Of a stretch of 39,442 bases of DNA, positions 16,927-25,708 are shown piece by piece. Source of the DNA: Clostridia bacterium. GTDB lineage: Bacteria > Bacillota > Clostridia > Oscillospirales > CAG-272. The notes under the pieces were generated by a model that was not told the DNA's origin, ran no database searches, and saw only the letters and a program-made list of their open reading frames with translations. Made by a program: the position numbers and the translations under genes. Each line of letters opens with the position of its first letter. Position 1 is the first letter of the stretch. The stretch is from assembly GCA_017532425.1 (NCBI GenBank), contig JAFXJH010000010.1, positions 1 to 39,442 on the forward strand, in the 5' to 3' direction.

Positions 16927-18243
16927 TTAAACCTTTTTAAGATGCTCAAGAGTAGACTTCATAAGACGGAAGTCGGCATCGTGAACGTAAGGCTGAAGAT
17001 TTGCGGTCTGGAACATTTCAACCTCGTACCCGCCGCGCGGTACGGCATCCTCGGTAACGAAATATCCCTTTGCTCCGTTTGAAATAGAGAGGGAAAGCGT
17101 GTAAGGAATGTCACTTGCCTGCGCAATTCTCATACCAACCTCGGAGAAGAGCTCGTAGGGGAAGGAAATGAAAGCTACGTCGCCGAGACGGATTATGGTC
17201 TGCTCGAAGGATACGCTGTCGATTTCGGTGTACCCATCCTCGTAGGATCTGAGCACCCGATTAAAATAAGATGCCTTTCTTCCTGCTATGTTTATCGTTT
17301 TTCCTTTATAAAGCTCGCATCCTGCCTCAGCTTCTTCTTTGGGAATTCTGTGTGCAAGAGGAACGTCGATCGTTTCGGTAGATGCACTAAGTATCGGTGT
17401 GGTGCAGATGCTGTGCTGCTTGTAGATGCGTACGGCATCCTGAGCCGCTTTTCCGCCAAGCTCAAGAGCGTATCTGAGATCGCCGGTAGTTTTTCCGTTT
17501 GAAAGACGTGGACCAACGTCACCCTCGGGACCGTTAAAGAAGGCAGTAATACCGCCCGAAGCTCTTTCAAGCACGTCTATCATAACACCTGCCCAGTCGC
17601 GTGTGATCTCGTGGTTGGGACCCGAGCCCGTGCCGTGAGCGGCATAGTGAATTATGTTTGCAACGTTCTTTTTCTCTTCGTTAATGAAGGAAATTACAGT
17701 CATCTTAGGATCGATGGGACCCCACGGATTCTGACCGAGAACTATCTTGTTTTCGATATTAAGCTCTCTGCGGTTTATTGCCACGTAGCTTTCGCCTACA
17801 GAGACCTTCATCTGTACTGATACGGGATTTGCGGCAGCTTCCTTTACTACCTCCATTACAGAGGGAATAAGGATGTTTTCAACGTATTCTACGTTAAGCT
17901 CACCCCAACCGCCGCCGGTTCCGTTGCTTCCCGGCTTTGGATCAGGTCCGTTTACGCGGGGACCCGAGTGAGTATGTATCGTGTGGATTATAGAATTTGC
18001 ACGGGGAATACCGTATTCTTTTTCAACGTTTGCAAGGATCTTCTCGGCAATATCCGTTCTGAGAGAGCAGAGGGTAAGGCTTATCATAAGTGCGCTTGTG
18101 TCACCCTGCTTGAATACAAAAGCGGTAGCGGTGAGATCGTCATTTACCGATTCGGAAAAGATGTCGGGACGGTATCCCATAAGAGCACATCCGACCTCGG
18201 GTGTTATAACTTTTCTTGCAACTCCTAAAAGCAGTTCGTTCAT
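16927..18243 (-). CDS. Neutral/alkaline ceramidase-like hydrolase (N-terminal domain family)
   Basis: 438 aa, shorter than true secreted neutral ceramidases (about 650-700), matching only the catalytic N-terminal domain, and with no signal peptide. Motifs are the start VARKVITPEVGCALMGY, zinc-ligand THTHSGP, HYAAHGTGSGPNHEITRDW and the NGPEGDVGPR segment, where the family has NGAxGDVSPN. It is predicted to be a zinc-dependent amidase in the cytoplasm. The cytosolic location and its position between a sugar isomerase and an aminotransferase argue for a small amide substrate, such as an N-acylated amino sugar, rather than membrane ceramide. That last point is inference. Confidence 0.85.
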   Translation of the reverse strand: MNELLLGVARKVITPEVGCALMGYRPDIFSESVNDDLTATAFVFKQGDTSALMISLTLCSLRTDIAEKILANVEKEYGIPRANSIIHTIHTHSGPRVNGPDPKPGSNGTGGGWGELNVEYVENILIPSVMEVVKEAAANPVSVQMKVSVGESYVAINRRELNIENKIVLGQNPWGPIDPKMTVISFINEEKKNVANIIHYAAHGTGSGPNHEITRDWAGVMIDVLERASGGITAFFNGPEGDVGPRLSNGKTTGDLRYALELGGKAAQDAVRIYKQHSICTTPILSASTETIDVPLAHRIPKEEAEAGCELYKGKTINIAGRKASYFNRVLRSYEDGYTEIDSVSFEQTIIRLGDVAFISFPYELFSEVGMRIAQASDIPYTLSLSISNGAKGYFVTEDAVPRGGYEVEMFQTANLQPYVHDADFRLMKSTLEHLKKV

Positions 18244-18260
18244 ATTTTTGAATCCTTTCT

Positions 18261-19001
18261 TTAAAGTCCTATGGATTTAAGGTAATCGATGCTGATCTTT
18301 GCCGATTCAAGGGGATCGCCGTCGCATTTGTCCTGCTCAACGATGAATTTATCTATGCCGGCTTTCTTTGCAGTGTCAATAATTCCTTCGAAATAGAGAT
18401 TGCCCTGACCGATCTCGGCAAAAGTTACTCCCTCGGGTGTGCGCTTCATATCTTTTAAGTGAATAAGCTTGATCCTGTCCGAATTTTCTTCAATGAAATG
18501 TCTTACGTCAACTCCGCCGTGCTGAAGCCAGTAGGTGTCTGGCATAAAGTCGATAAGCTCCTTGTCAAATCCCTCGATAAAAAGCTCCATAACGGTTTTG
18601 CCGTTTTCGGTGCGGATAAACTCGTTGCTGTGATTGTGATATGAGAATGTGAAGCCTTCGTTTTTTGCGATTTTTGCAAAGGCATTTGCGCGCTTTATTA
18701 TGCTTTCAGCCATCTCGGCATTTTTTGCAGAGCTGCTTATTCCGATGTCTGATGCTCCGACAAGCCTTGCGCATTTAAAAAGTCTTTCGGTGTAGTTTTC
18801 GCATAAGTCGATACCTACCAAAATTCCGATGCAGGGCATTTTCAGACGTGCGCAAACGTCTGCGATAAGCTCAACGTCTTCGATGCTTCCTGCAAGCTGT
18901 ACAGACTCGTATCCCATTTCCGCTATTCTTTTGATAGTGTTTTCGGCAGATATGGAATCTGTCATACAGCTTCTGACTGTGTATAACTGAAGTCCTTTCA
19001 T
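18261..19001 (-). CDS. Sugar phosphate isomerase/epimerase (xylose isomerase-like TIM barrel)
   Basis: 246 aa from ATG at 19001, directly after AAAGGAGGACAT. The frame extends to 19079 but that stretch is hydrophobic spacer overlapping the promoter. MKGLQLYTVRSCM and TIKRIAEMGYESVQLAG mark the family (AP endonuclease 2/IolE-like fold). FSYHNHSNEF and KLIHLKDMK with FAEIGQGNLYFEGI provide His, Glu and Asp metal ligands. The family isomerises or dehydrates keto-sugars and inositol derivatives. It is the first gene of a three-gene minus-strand operon and is divergent from an AraC-type regulator, which probably controls it. Confidence 0.88.
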   Translation of the reverse strand: MKGLQLYTVRSCMTDSISAENTIKRIAEMGYESVQLAGSIEDVELIADVCARLKMPCIGILVGIDLCENYTERLFKCARLVGASDIGISSSAKNAEMAESIIKRANAFAKIAKNEGFTFSYHNHSNEFIRTENGKTVMELFIEGFDKELIDFMPDTYWLQHGGVDVRHFIEENSDRIKLIHLKDMKRTPEGVTFAEIGQGNLYFEGIIDTAKKAGIDKFIVEQDKCDGDPLESAKISIDYLKSIGL

Positions 19002-19054
19002 ATGTCCTCCTTTGATAAAAAAGAAATAGAAGCAAACTATGAGTTCACATTTAA

Positions 19055-19083
19055 AGTTTACCATATAACAGATAGTCAATCAA
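19055..19083 (-). promoter_or_regulatory. Promoter of the isomerase/ceramidase-like/aminotransferase operon
   Basis: On the minus strand, TTGATT (19078-19083), 17-bp spacer, TAAACT (19055-19060). It is a weaker match than the divergent promoter, as expected for an activator-dependent operon. Confidence 0.6.
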
Positions 19084-19129
19084 TATCCGTAATTCCAAAA
19101 AAATACTCAAAAATTCACCTCACGAAGTA

Positions 19130-19158
19130 TTGACAGGTATATTCAAGTGAGTTATAAT
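19130..19158 (+). promoter_or_regulatory. Consensus promoter of the AraC-family regulator
   Basis: TTGACA (19130-19135), 17-bp spacer, TATAAT (19153-19158), a perfect sigma-A promoter. It overlaps the ATG at 19147, which therefore cannot be the translation start. Confidence 0.88.
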
Positions 19159-19194
19159 AGAAACGTATTAAAAAATACAAGTATGGAGAAAAAA

Positions 19195-20028
19195 ATGCTG
19201 TATCAGAAGATTCTTACTGACGATATGCCGTATCAGCTTATGCTGAATCGGCTGTATAGCTTCGGTGACCATAGACATGCGGATATAGAATTTCACTACG
19301 CAGTAAGGGGAAGCTTTGAAATAATAGTCGAAAAGAAAGAATATAAAATAAACGAGGGCGAATTTGCACTTGTAGGCTCGGGCGTTTCGCACGCTTTCCC
19401 CGAATCGGATGATAAAGAGCGTCTTGTGCTTACCGGAATAGTGGGTACAAGCTTTCTGAAGGGTCAGTTTGCTTCCTTTGCATCGTCGGCGTTTTCTGTC
19501 AAAATAATAAAGCTCGGTGAAGCGCTTCGCGATAGGGATGAGCTTCGAAAAGCTCTTGACGAAACGGTTGCTCTATATCCGCAAAGGGGTACAGATCGCG
19601 GAAAGCTGCTGATATCATCGAATATTTACAGAATATGCGCATTTTTGCTTTCAGAGCTTGACGATCCGAGTACAGAAGAAGAGCTGACAGGCGTAAATCT
19701 TCGTACGGTATCAAGTATCGAAAAGGCACTTGACCTTATATATTACGATTATAAAAAGAATCTTACTGTCGACGACGCGGCAGAGGTCACGGGATACGGT
19801 AAGAGCAATTTTTGTAAGATATTCAAGCGTATTACGGGAAACAGCTTCCATAAAGCGCTTAATAACAGACGTATAGCAGTGGCAAAGGGACTTCTCACCG
19901 AAACCGATATGACCGTCGCCTCAATAGCCGAGGACGTCGGATTTGCCGAAACAAAGACCTTTTGCCGTGTGTTCAGGGAGCAGGAAGAGACAACTCCTGC
20001 ATCATACCGCAAGCAAACCAAGAGGTAA
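19195..20028 (+). CDS. AraC-family transcriptional regulator
   Basis: 277 aa from ATG at 19195, which follows GGAGAA with suitable spacing. The longer frame from 19147 starts inside the -35/-10 region and is rejected. The N-terminal half is a cupin-like sensor (HRHADIEFHYAVRGSFEIIV, YKINEGEFALVGSGVSHAFP). The C-terminal half has two helix-turn-helix units: LTVDDAAEVTGYGKSNFCKI and MTVASIAEDVGFAETKTFCR. The His-rich cupin start suggests a sugar ligand as in other AraC sensors. Being divergent from the isomerase operon, it is the likely activator of that operon. Confidence 0.9.
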   Translation: MLYQKILTDDMPYQLMLNRLYSFGDHRHADIEFHYAVRGSFEIIVEKKEYKINEGEFALVGSGVSHAFPESDDKERLVLTGIVGTSFLKGQFASFASSAFSVKIIKLGEALRDRDELRKALDETVALYPQRGTDRGKLLISSNIYRICAFLLSELDDPSTEEELTGVNLRTVSSIEKALDLIYYDYKKNLTVDDAAEVTGYGKSNFCKIFKRITGNSFHKALNNRRIAVAKGLLTETDMTVASIAEDVGFAETKTFCRVFREQEETTPASYRKQTKR

Positions 20029-20071
20029 AAGCAGAATAAAGATCATATGAAAGAAAGGAATAAAATAATAT

Positions 20072-20824
20072 ATGGAACTCGTACTTCTCACAGCCCTCGG
20101 TGTCGGAGGCGCAACCGTGATCGGATCGATCATAGGATTTATGTTCAAAAAAATTTCCCATAAATTCTCGGACATAATTTTGTCATTCGCGGCGGGAGTA
20201 ATGCTCGCGGCGGCAGTTTTGGGACTCGTAATTCCGTCTATCGAATATGGCGGAAAATACGGAATAATTATAACGGTAGTCGGAATATTTGCAGGCGCAC
20301 TTTGTCTTAACGTGATAGATAAGATAGTCCCTCACCTTCATAAGCTTATAGGTCCGGATATCGAGGAGCATAATAACTCAAATCTCAGTAAGGTGCTTCT
20401 TTTCGTAACGGCAATAGCAATACATAATCTTCCCGAAGGAATTGCGGCGGGTGTCGGCTTCGGCTCGGGCGATACCGCGCAGGCGATGATGATAGCGGGC
20501 GGTATAGCGCTTCAGAATATTCCCGAGGGTATGGTCATAATCGGACCGATGCTTGCTTCGGGCGTAAAGTCGGGCAAGACCTTCGTTATAGCTATGATAA
20601 CAGGACTTGTTGAGGTCGTCGGAACTCTCGTCGGATATTTTGCGGTAAGCATAGCATCGGTGATCCTGCCGTTTGCCCTTGCCTTTGCGGGCGGAACGAT
20701 GCTTTACGTCATAAGCGATGAAATGATACCCGAAACACACGCTCACGGAAGCGAAAGAGGTGCGACCTATTCGCTTCTCGTAGGATTTTGCATTATGCTG
20801 ATAACAGACGTGCTTCTCGGATAA
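20072..20824 (+). CDS. ZIP-family divalent metal transporter
   Basis: 250 aa with about eight membrane helices, similar in size to ZupT and bacterial GufA-like ZIPs. The metal path motifs are AIAIHNLPEGIA (His118, Asn119, Glu122) in TM4 and GIALQNIPEG (Gln148, Asn149, Glu152) in TM5. A His-containing loop (PHLHKLIGPDIEEHNN) lies before TM4 and THAHGSE follows near the end. It is expected to import Zn2+ or other divalent metals across the cytoplasmic membrane. It follows the AraC gene by 43 bp and may share its promoter. The Zn/Cd exporter operon lies about 10 kb away. Confidence 0.92.
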   Translation: MELVLLTALGVGGATVIGSIIGFMFKKISHKFSDIILSFAAGVMLAAAVLGLVIPSIEYGGKYGIIITVVGIFAGALCLNVIDKIVPHLHKLIGPDIEEHNNSNLSKVLLFVTAIAIHNLPEGIAAGVGFGSGDTAQAMMIAGGIALQNIPEGMVIIGPMLASGVKSGKTFVIAMITGLVEVVGTLVGYFAVSIASVILPFALAFAGGTMLYVISDEMIPETHAHGSERGATYSLLVGFCIMLITDVLLG

Positions 20825-20842
20825 ACACAAAATAGTATATAA

Positions 20843-20876
20843 AAAGAGCAGTTCAAACGAACTGCTCTTAAATTTT
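20843..20876. terminator. Bidirectional terminator between the ZIP gene and polA
   Basis: AAGAGCAGTTC / GAACTGCTCTT 11-bp stem with an AAAC loop, flanked by A-rich and T-rich (AAATTTTT) sequence. It ends both converging transcripts. Confidence 0.9.
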
Positions 20877-23386
20877 TACTTACACTCATACCACGATTTT
20901 CCGATAGAAGCCTCAACAGAGAGGGGAACGGAAAGCTTTACAGCGTTTTCCATCTCGGAAACGAGTATTTCTTTTACCTGCGCGGCATCCTTTTCGGCTG
21001 CTTCGACGATAAGCTCGTCGTGTATCTGCAAAATAAGCTTTGCATCAAGTCCGCTCTCTGAAAGCGCCTTTTCAACGTTTATCATAGCAAGCTTGATAAT
21101 ATCGGCTGCAGAGCCTTGAATAGGGCTGTTCATAGCAACACGCTCTCCGAATTTCTTCATCATAGCCTTGGGCGAGGCAAGCTCGGGAATATATCTTCTG
21201 CGCCCGAACATCGTAACGACGTACCCGTCGGCATATGCAGACTCAATAGTCTTGTCAAGATAGTCGGCAACGCCCTTGTAGGTCGCTTTGTAGTTCTTTA
21301 TATATTCGCCCGCTTCTTTCTTTGAAACTCCGATGTCGTTTGCAAGTGAGAAATCACCGATACCGTAAACTATACCGAAGTTTACAGCCTTTGCGCGCTT
21401 ACGAAGCTCGGATGTAACCTCTTCCTCGGGAATGTTAAACACCTGCGAAGCTGTAACTGTGTGAATGTCTATCTCGCGTCTGAATGCGTCACACATATTC
21501 TCGTCACCCGAAATAGCCGCGAGCAAACGAAGCTCGATCTGAGAATAGTCGGCGTCGACAAGAGTGTAGCCCTCGCGTGCGACGAAGCATCTCCTCATCT
21601 CGCGTCCAAGCTCGGTGCGCACGGGAATGTTCTGAAGATTAGGCTCTATCGAAGAAAGACGTCCCGTTGCCGCTACCGTCTGCTTAAACTTCGTGCGTAC
21701 TCTTCCGTCGTCGTCAACTACCTTCAGAAGACCGTCTGCATAGGTCGATTTGAGCTTTGCTACCTGCCTGTAGTTCAGGATCATATCGATTATAGGGTGA
21801 TAAGGACGAAGCTTTTCAAGCACCTCGGCGTTTGTCGAGTAACCGCCCTGCGTTTTCTTGAATGTGGGAAGTCCGAGCTCGTCAAAGAGCGCGACTCCAA
21901 GCTGCTTGGGAGAATTGATGTTGAACTCGTGTCCGACAGTTTCGTATATCGATTCTGTGAGCGACTTTACAGCCTCGTCAAGAATGCCCGAAAACTCGGT
22001 AAGACTCGGGATATCGAGCGCAAATCCGCGGCGCTCCATCTCGAAAAGCACGAGTGCGAGCGGAACCTCAATGTCCTTATAAAGTCCGAGCATCTCAGAT
22101 TCCTCAAGTTTCTTTTTCATCTCGTTTGCAAGAAGAATAAGAGAGTCTATGTTGCTTTCAAGTGCTTTACCGAGATATGCGTTTGAAAGTCTGGAAATAT
22201 CGTACGAGCCGTCAGACGGACTTAGCACGTATGCTGCAAGCAGAATGTCAAAGTGACAGTTCAGCTTAATCGGCGTTTCATCATTCGAGGGATAAAGCGT
22301 GTGAAGAAGCTCTTTGATATCGTAAACTATAAACGAGCGGTTTTCGTCCTCAAAAAAGGGAAGCACCTGCGAGACATCGCTGAATTCACACGAGTAAGCC
22401 TTGTTATCTGAAACCGTATATAAAGTATTTTCGTCTATAAGCGCAGGCGTAACGTCTTCATAGGGAAGCGTTATAAGCTCAAGCGAGGATATCGGAATGA
22501 ACTCGCGCTTTTCGGATACGGTATCATCTTCCTCAATGATCTTTTTTGCGAAGGCAGAAAATTCAAGCTCGGCAAAAAGCTCCTTCAGTGCAGGAATATC
22601 CTTCGGAGCGGGGATAACGTCGCTGAGAGTAAGTCCGAGAGGTGCGTTTCTCTCTATCTCGGCAAGCCTTCGCGACATAAATGCGCTTTCTTTTCCGTCG
22701 GCAAGCTTTTCCTGTATTTTTGCCGAAACGCCCGAAGAAGAAATATCCTCGTAAAGCTTGTCAAGAGTTCCGCAAGTGGAAATCAGCTTGATGGCGGTCT
22801 TCTCACCTATTCCGGGAACACCGGGAATGTTGTCCGAGCTGTCGCCCATAAGAGCCTTAAGGTCAACGAACTGAGTCGGCTTTATAGTATATTTTTCGCA
22901 GAATTCCTTTTCGGTAAAGGGAACGGGACCTGAGTTTGATGCATAAAGAACGGTAGTCTTGTCGCTGATAAGCTGATAGCTGTCGCGGTCACCCGTAAGA
23001 AGATAAGCCTCAGCTGAATTTTCCTCTGCCATGCGCGAGAGCGTACCGAGAATGTCATCAGCCTCATAGCCTTCAAGCTCGATAACCTTTATACCGAGTG
23101 CGGCGATACATTTCTTGGCGTAAGGAAACTGCATAGCAAGCTCGGGCGGCATAGCGTGTCTGCCCGCCTTGTATTCGGGGTAGAATTTATGTCTGAAGGT
23201 AGGAGCCTTGAGGTCAAAGGCAACTGCAACGTAATCGGGTTGCAAGCTTTCGAGCTGAGAAAATAATACGTTAAGAAATCCGTAAACAGCTTGAGTAAAG
23301 ACACCTGCTGAATTGGTAAGCGGACGTTTACCGTAAAACTGACGGTTTAAAATACTGTTACCGTCGACAGCGAGAAGTTTAGGCAT
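20876..23386 (-). CDS. polA: DNA polymerase I
   Basis: 836 aa from ATG at 23386. A TTG two codons upstream (23392) is only two bases after AAAGGA, so the ATG is preferred. The N-terminal 5'-nuclease domain (1-290) has LLAVDGNSIL, ADDILGTL, LLTGDRDS and LMGDSSDNIPGVPGIGEKTA. The middle domain (about 300-410) lacks the paired Asp/Glu of proofreading motif I, so 3'-5' exonuclease is probably inactive, as in Bacillus PolA. The polymerase motifs are A, DADYSQIELRLLA (about 611-623); B, RAKAVNFGIVYGIGD (about 664-678); and C, ILQIHDELIVE (near 790). It acts in Okazaki fragment processing and repair and is transcribed on its own. Confidence 0.97.
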   Translation of the reverse strand: MPKLLAVDGNSILNRQFYGKRPLTNSAGVFTQAVYGFLNVLFSQLESLQPDYVAVAFDLKAPTFRHKFYPEYKAGRHAMPPELAMQFPYAKKCIAALGIKVIELEGYEADDILGTLSRMAEENSAEAYLLTGDRDSYQLISDKTTVLYASNSGPVPFTEKEFCEKYTIKPTQFVDLKALMGDSSDNIPGVPGIGEKTAIKLISTCGTLDKLYEDISSSGVSAKIQEKLADGKESAFMSRRLAEIERNAPLGLTLSDVIPAPKDIPALKELFAELEFSAFAKKIIEEDDTVSEKREFIPISSLELITLPYEDVTPALIDENTLYTVSDNKAYSCEFSDVSQVLPFFEDENRSFIVYDIKELLHTLYPSNDETPIKLNCHFDILLAAYVLSPSDGSYDISRLSNAYLGKALESNIDSLILLANEMKKKLEESEMLGLYKDIEVPLALVLFEMERRGFALDIPSLTEFSGILDEAVKSLTESIYETVGHEFNINSPKQLGVALFDELGLPTFKKTQGGYSTNAEVLEKLRPYHPIIDMILNYRQVAKLKSTYADGLLKVVDDDGRVRTKFKQTVAATGRLSSIEPNLQNIPVRTELGREMRRCFVAREGYTLVDADYSQIELRLLAAISGDENMCDAFRREIDIHTVTASQVFNIPEEEVTSELRKRAKAVNFGIVYGIGDFSLANDIGVSKKEAGEYIKNYKATYKGVADYLDKTIESAYADGYVVTMFGRRRYIPELASPKAMMKKFGERVAMNSPIQGSAADIIKLAMINVEKALSESGLDAKLILQIHDELIVEAAEKDAAQVKEILVSEMENAVKLSVPLSVEASIGKSWYECK

Positions 23387-23419
23387 GGTCAAGATCCTTT
23401 CGGAAGTTTATTTTTTTAT

Positions 23420-23448
23420 ATTATACATCATTTTTCTTACAATGTCAC
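23420..23448 (-). promoter_or_regulatory. polA promoter
   Basis: On the minus strand, GTGACA (23443-23448), 17-bp spacer, TATAAT (23420-23425). Five of six and six of six consensus bases. Confidence 0.72.
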
Positions 23449-23468
23449 GCCTTTTCTTAAAAAAAGTC

Positions 23469-23496
23469 TTGACAAATATTTTTAGGGTGGTAAAAT
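23469..23496 (+). promoter_or_regulatory. Promoter of the GH39-like/EEP/GH5 operon
   Basis: TTGACA (23469-23474), 16-bp spacer, TAAAAT (23491-23496), about 40 bp before the start at 23537. Confidence 0.72.
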
Positions 23497-23536
23497 TAGG
23501 GCAAAAGGTACTGCTTTAGATTATTGGAGACCAAAA

Positions 23537-24865
23537 ATGAACGTAAAAGTAAATTTCACAAACGAGATAGGCAAAATAAAACCTCAGCACTGTGTAAATA
23601 ACGGACCTCTTGTAGGAATAAGCGCACAAAAAAGAAGCAATTTTGATACCTATAAAGCGGCAAGGATCCCTTATGCAAGAACGCACGACGCTTCCGAATG
23701 GATAGATTACGGTGGAGAATTCGTGGTTGATATCCACTCGATATTCCGCGATTTCGATGCAAATCCGTACGATCCGTCAAGCTATGCGTTTGCTGTAACA
23801 GACCTTTACGTTCAGCGTATACAGGAAGCGGGAACAGAAACCTTTTACCGACTCGGCGAAAGAATCGAGCATCAGGTAATGAAGCACAGAACTATAGTAC
23901 CGAAGGATTTTAAAAAGTGGGCAGTAATATGCGAGCATATTATAAGACACTATAACCTCGGCTGGGCAAACGGATTTCACTATAATATCAAGTACTGGGA
24001 AATATGGAACGAGCCCGATCTTGATAAGGAAAACGTTCCGTCGCACCTCAGAAAGTGTTGGAGCGGAACAGACGCACAGTTCTATGAATTCTATGAAACG
24101 GCGGCAGTTCATCTGAAAAAATGCTTCCCCGATCTTATGATTGGCGGTCCGGCTATCGCACATAATACGGGCGAGTGGCTTGATAAATTCCTTGCACATA
24201 TGACCGAAAACGGCAAGAAGGTGCCGATAGACTTCTTCTCCTGGCATTGGTACGGAAGTAACCCCAAAAAGATCGTAGACAGAGCTAAGATCGTAAGAGA
24301 AAAGCTCGATAAGGCAGGATATGCAGACGCCGAAAGCCATCTTAACGAATGGAATTACGTTAAGAGCTGGGGCGATGAGTGGATAAACTGTATTCTCACG
24401 ATGATCAGCCTTAAAGGATCGGCGTTTAACGTCGCTTGTATGTGCGAGGGTCAGAAGGCGGGAATAGATATGATGATGTATTACGACGCTTCTCCCTGCG
24501 CAATGAACGGACTTTGGGATTTCTATACCTGGTATCCGATAAAGGGCTATTATTCGATATACGCTTTTGCGGATATTTACGAGCTCGGAACAGAGATCAG
24601 AACAGAGAGCGACGATAACGATATATACGTTGTTGGAGCAAAAGACGAAAACGGTAAGAAGGCTGTAATTATCAGCTATTATACAGACGAAAACGATAGA
24701 GAAGAGAAGATCGTTAACGTAAATATGGAAGGATATGACGGTGAGGTAACGGATATATATACTGTCGATGCCGATCACGATTATACAGTTACCGATACAC
24801 AGACTTCAAATACAGTAACGATCACGATGAAGCCTAATACCTTTGTCGTTCTTAAAAACAGATGA
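23537..24865 (+). CDS. GH39-like glycoside hydrolase (clan GH-A)
   Basis: 442 aa without a signal peptide. A TIM barrel of about 360 residues is followed by a short beta-sandwich (DNDIYVVGAKDENGKKAVII to the end), the arrangement seen in beta-xylosidases. The acid/base is Glu159 in YWEIWNEPDL and the nucleophile Glu271 in SHLNEWNYV. FFSWHWYG precedes the nucleophile strand. Family 39 (beta-xylosidase and related) fits best by the WEIWNEP signature; other GH-A families cannot be ruled out. It begins an operon with an EEP-fold protein and a GH5 enzyme, all cytosolic, so the substrate is probably an imported hemicellulose-type oligosaccharide. Confidence 0.85.
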   Translation: MNVKVNFTNEIGKIKPQHCVNNGPLVGISAQKRSNFDTYKAARIPYARTHDASEWIDYGGEFVVDIHSIFRDFDANPYDPSSYAFAVTDLYVQRIQEAGTETFYRLGERIEHQVMKHRTIVPKDFKKWAVICEHIIRHYNLGWANGFHYNIKYWEIWNEPDLDKENVPSHLRKCWSGTDAQFYEFYETAAVHLKKCFPDLMIGGPAIAHNTGEWLDKFLAHMTENGKKVPIDFFSWHWYGSNPKKIVDRAKIVREKLDKAGYADAESHLNEWNYVKSWGDEWINCILTMISLKGSAFNVACMCEGQKAGIDMMMYYDASPCAMNGLWDFYTWYPIKGYYSIYAFADIYELGTEIRTESDDNDIYVVGAKDENGKKAVIISYYTDENDREEKIVNVNMEGYDGEVTDIYTVDADHDYTVTDTQTSNTVTITMKPNTFVVLKNR

Positions 24866-24903
24866 TCTGTTAAAAATTCGTGCAGAAGAAAGGATAACTT
24901 ATT

Positions 24904-25677
24904 ATGGATAACAAGAAAGCTCTCAAATTTATGACATTCAACTTAAGACTCGACGTTAAAGAGGATGGTATAAACTCCTTTACAAACCGTTTTCAGAGAG
25001 TGCTCGATATTATAAACGAAGAAAAGCCTGACGTTATAGGCTTTCAGGAGGTGCTTGACAGTATGCGCACACGCCTTCGCGACAGTCTTGGAGGATATAC
25101 CGTTCAAGGCTGCGGAAGAGATAAAAGATATCACGGTGAATCTATGCTCATCGCATACCGCACAAATGATTTTGAGCTGATATCCCTTGATAATATCTGG
25201 CTTTCTCCGACACCGAGAATCCCGGGATCGAATTTTGGCGGCGATCAGAGCTCTTGTCCGCGTATGCTTACTACAGTGCTTCTCAAGCACAACGAGCTTG
25301 AAACGCCCTTCCGCTTTATAAATACCCACCTCGATCATCAAGGACCGCAGGCGCGCTATCTCGGAGCTATGGAAATAGTACAGCTTATTTCCACGTATAG
25401 CGAAAAATTCGTTTTGACGGGCGATTTCAATGCACTTCCCGAAAACCCTGAGATCAGGCTTATTACCTCGGCACTTGCATCAAGAGGCGCAGTAGACTGT
25501 ACGGCTGACCTTGAAGGCACATTCCATAATTTCGGACGTATTGCAAACAGTCGCGCAAAGATCGACTATATATTCACCGATGCAGAGTGTGAAAAAGCAT
25601 ATATCGTTGAAGATATTCCGGTAAACGGACAGTATTATTCTGACCATAACGCAGTATGCGCGCTTATTTCGATCTGA
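24904..25677 (+). CDS. Endonuclease/exonuclease/phosphatase-fold protein
   Basis: 257 aa, cytosolic, a complete EEP domain. Metal and catalytic motifs in order are MTFNLRLD (Asn13), VIGFQEV (Glu49), FINTHLDH (His142), LTGDFNALPE (Asp174, Asn176), KIDYIF and YSDHNAV. The family includes DNases, inositol phosphatases, sphingomyelinases and uncharacterised phosphodiesterases. LDHQGPQARYLGAMEIV resembles the group often annotated simply as EEP family hydrolase. Lying between two glycosidase genes with short gaps (38 and 31 bp), it is more likely to remove a phosphoester from a glycan or sugar than to cut DNA. This is inference from context. Confidence 0.87.
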   Translation: MDNKKALKFMTFNLRLDVKEDGINSFTNRFQRVLDIINEEKPDVIGFQEVLDSMRTRLRDSLGGYTVQGCGRDKRYHGESMLIAYRTNDFELISLDNIWLSPTPRIPGSNFGGDQSSCPRMLTTVLLKHNELETPFRFINTHLDHQGPQARYLGAMEIVQLISTYSEKFVLTGDFNALPENPEIRLITSALASRGAVDCTADLEGTFHNFGRIANSRAKIDYIFTDAECEKAYIVEDIPVNGQYYSDHNAVCALISI

Positions 25678-25708
25678 ACTTGATTAGTAACTATAGGGAG
25701 AAAACGTT

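Noticed and set aside
19147..19194. Upstream start for the AraC regulator
   Set aside because: The ATG at 19147 is between the -35 and -10 boxes of a perfect promoter; the ATG at 19195 has GGAGAA correctly placed.
20876..23386. Phage-type DNA polymerase
   Set aside because: The protein has the full 5'-nuclease plus polymerase layout of bacterial PolA, and no phage genes are nearby.
23777..24778. 333-aa minus-strand frame opposite the GH39-like gene
   Set aside because: Shadow frame: the plus strand carries both catalytic glutamates, whereas the minus translation lacks any recognisable domain.
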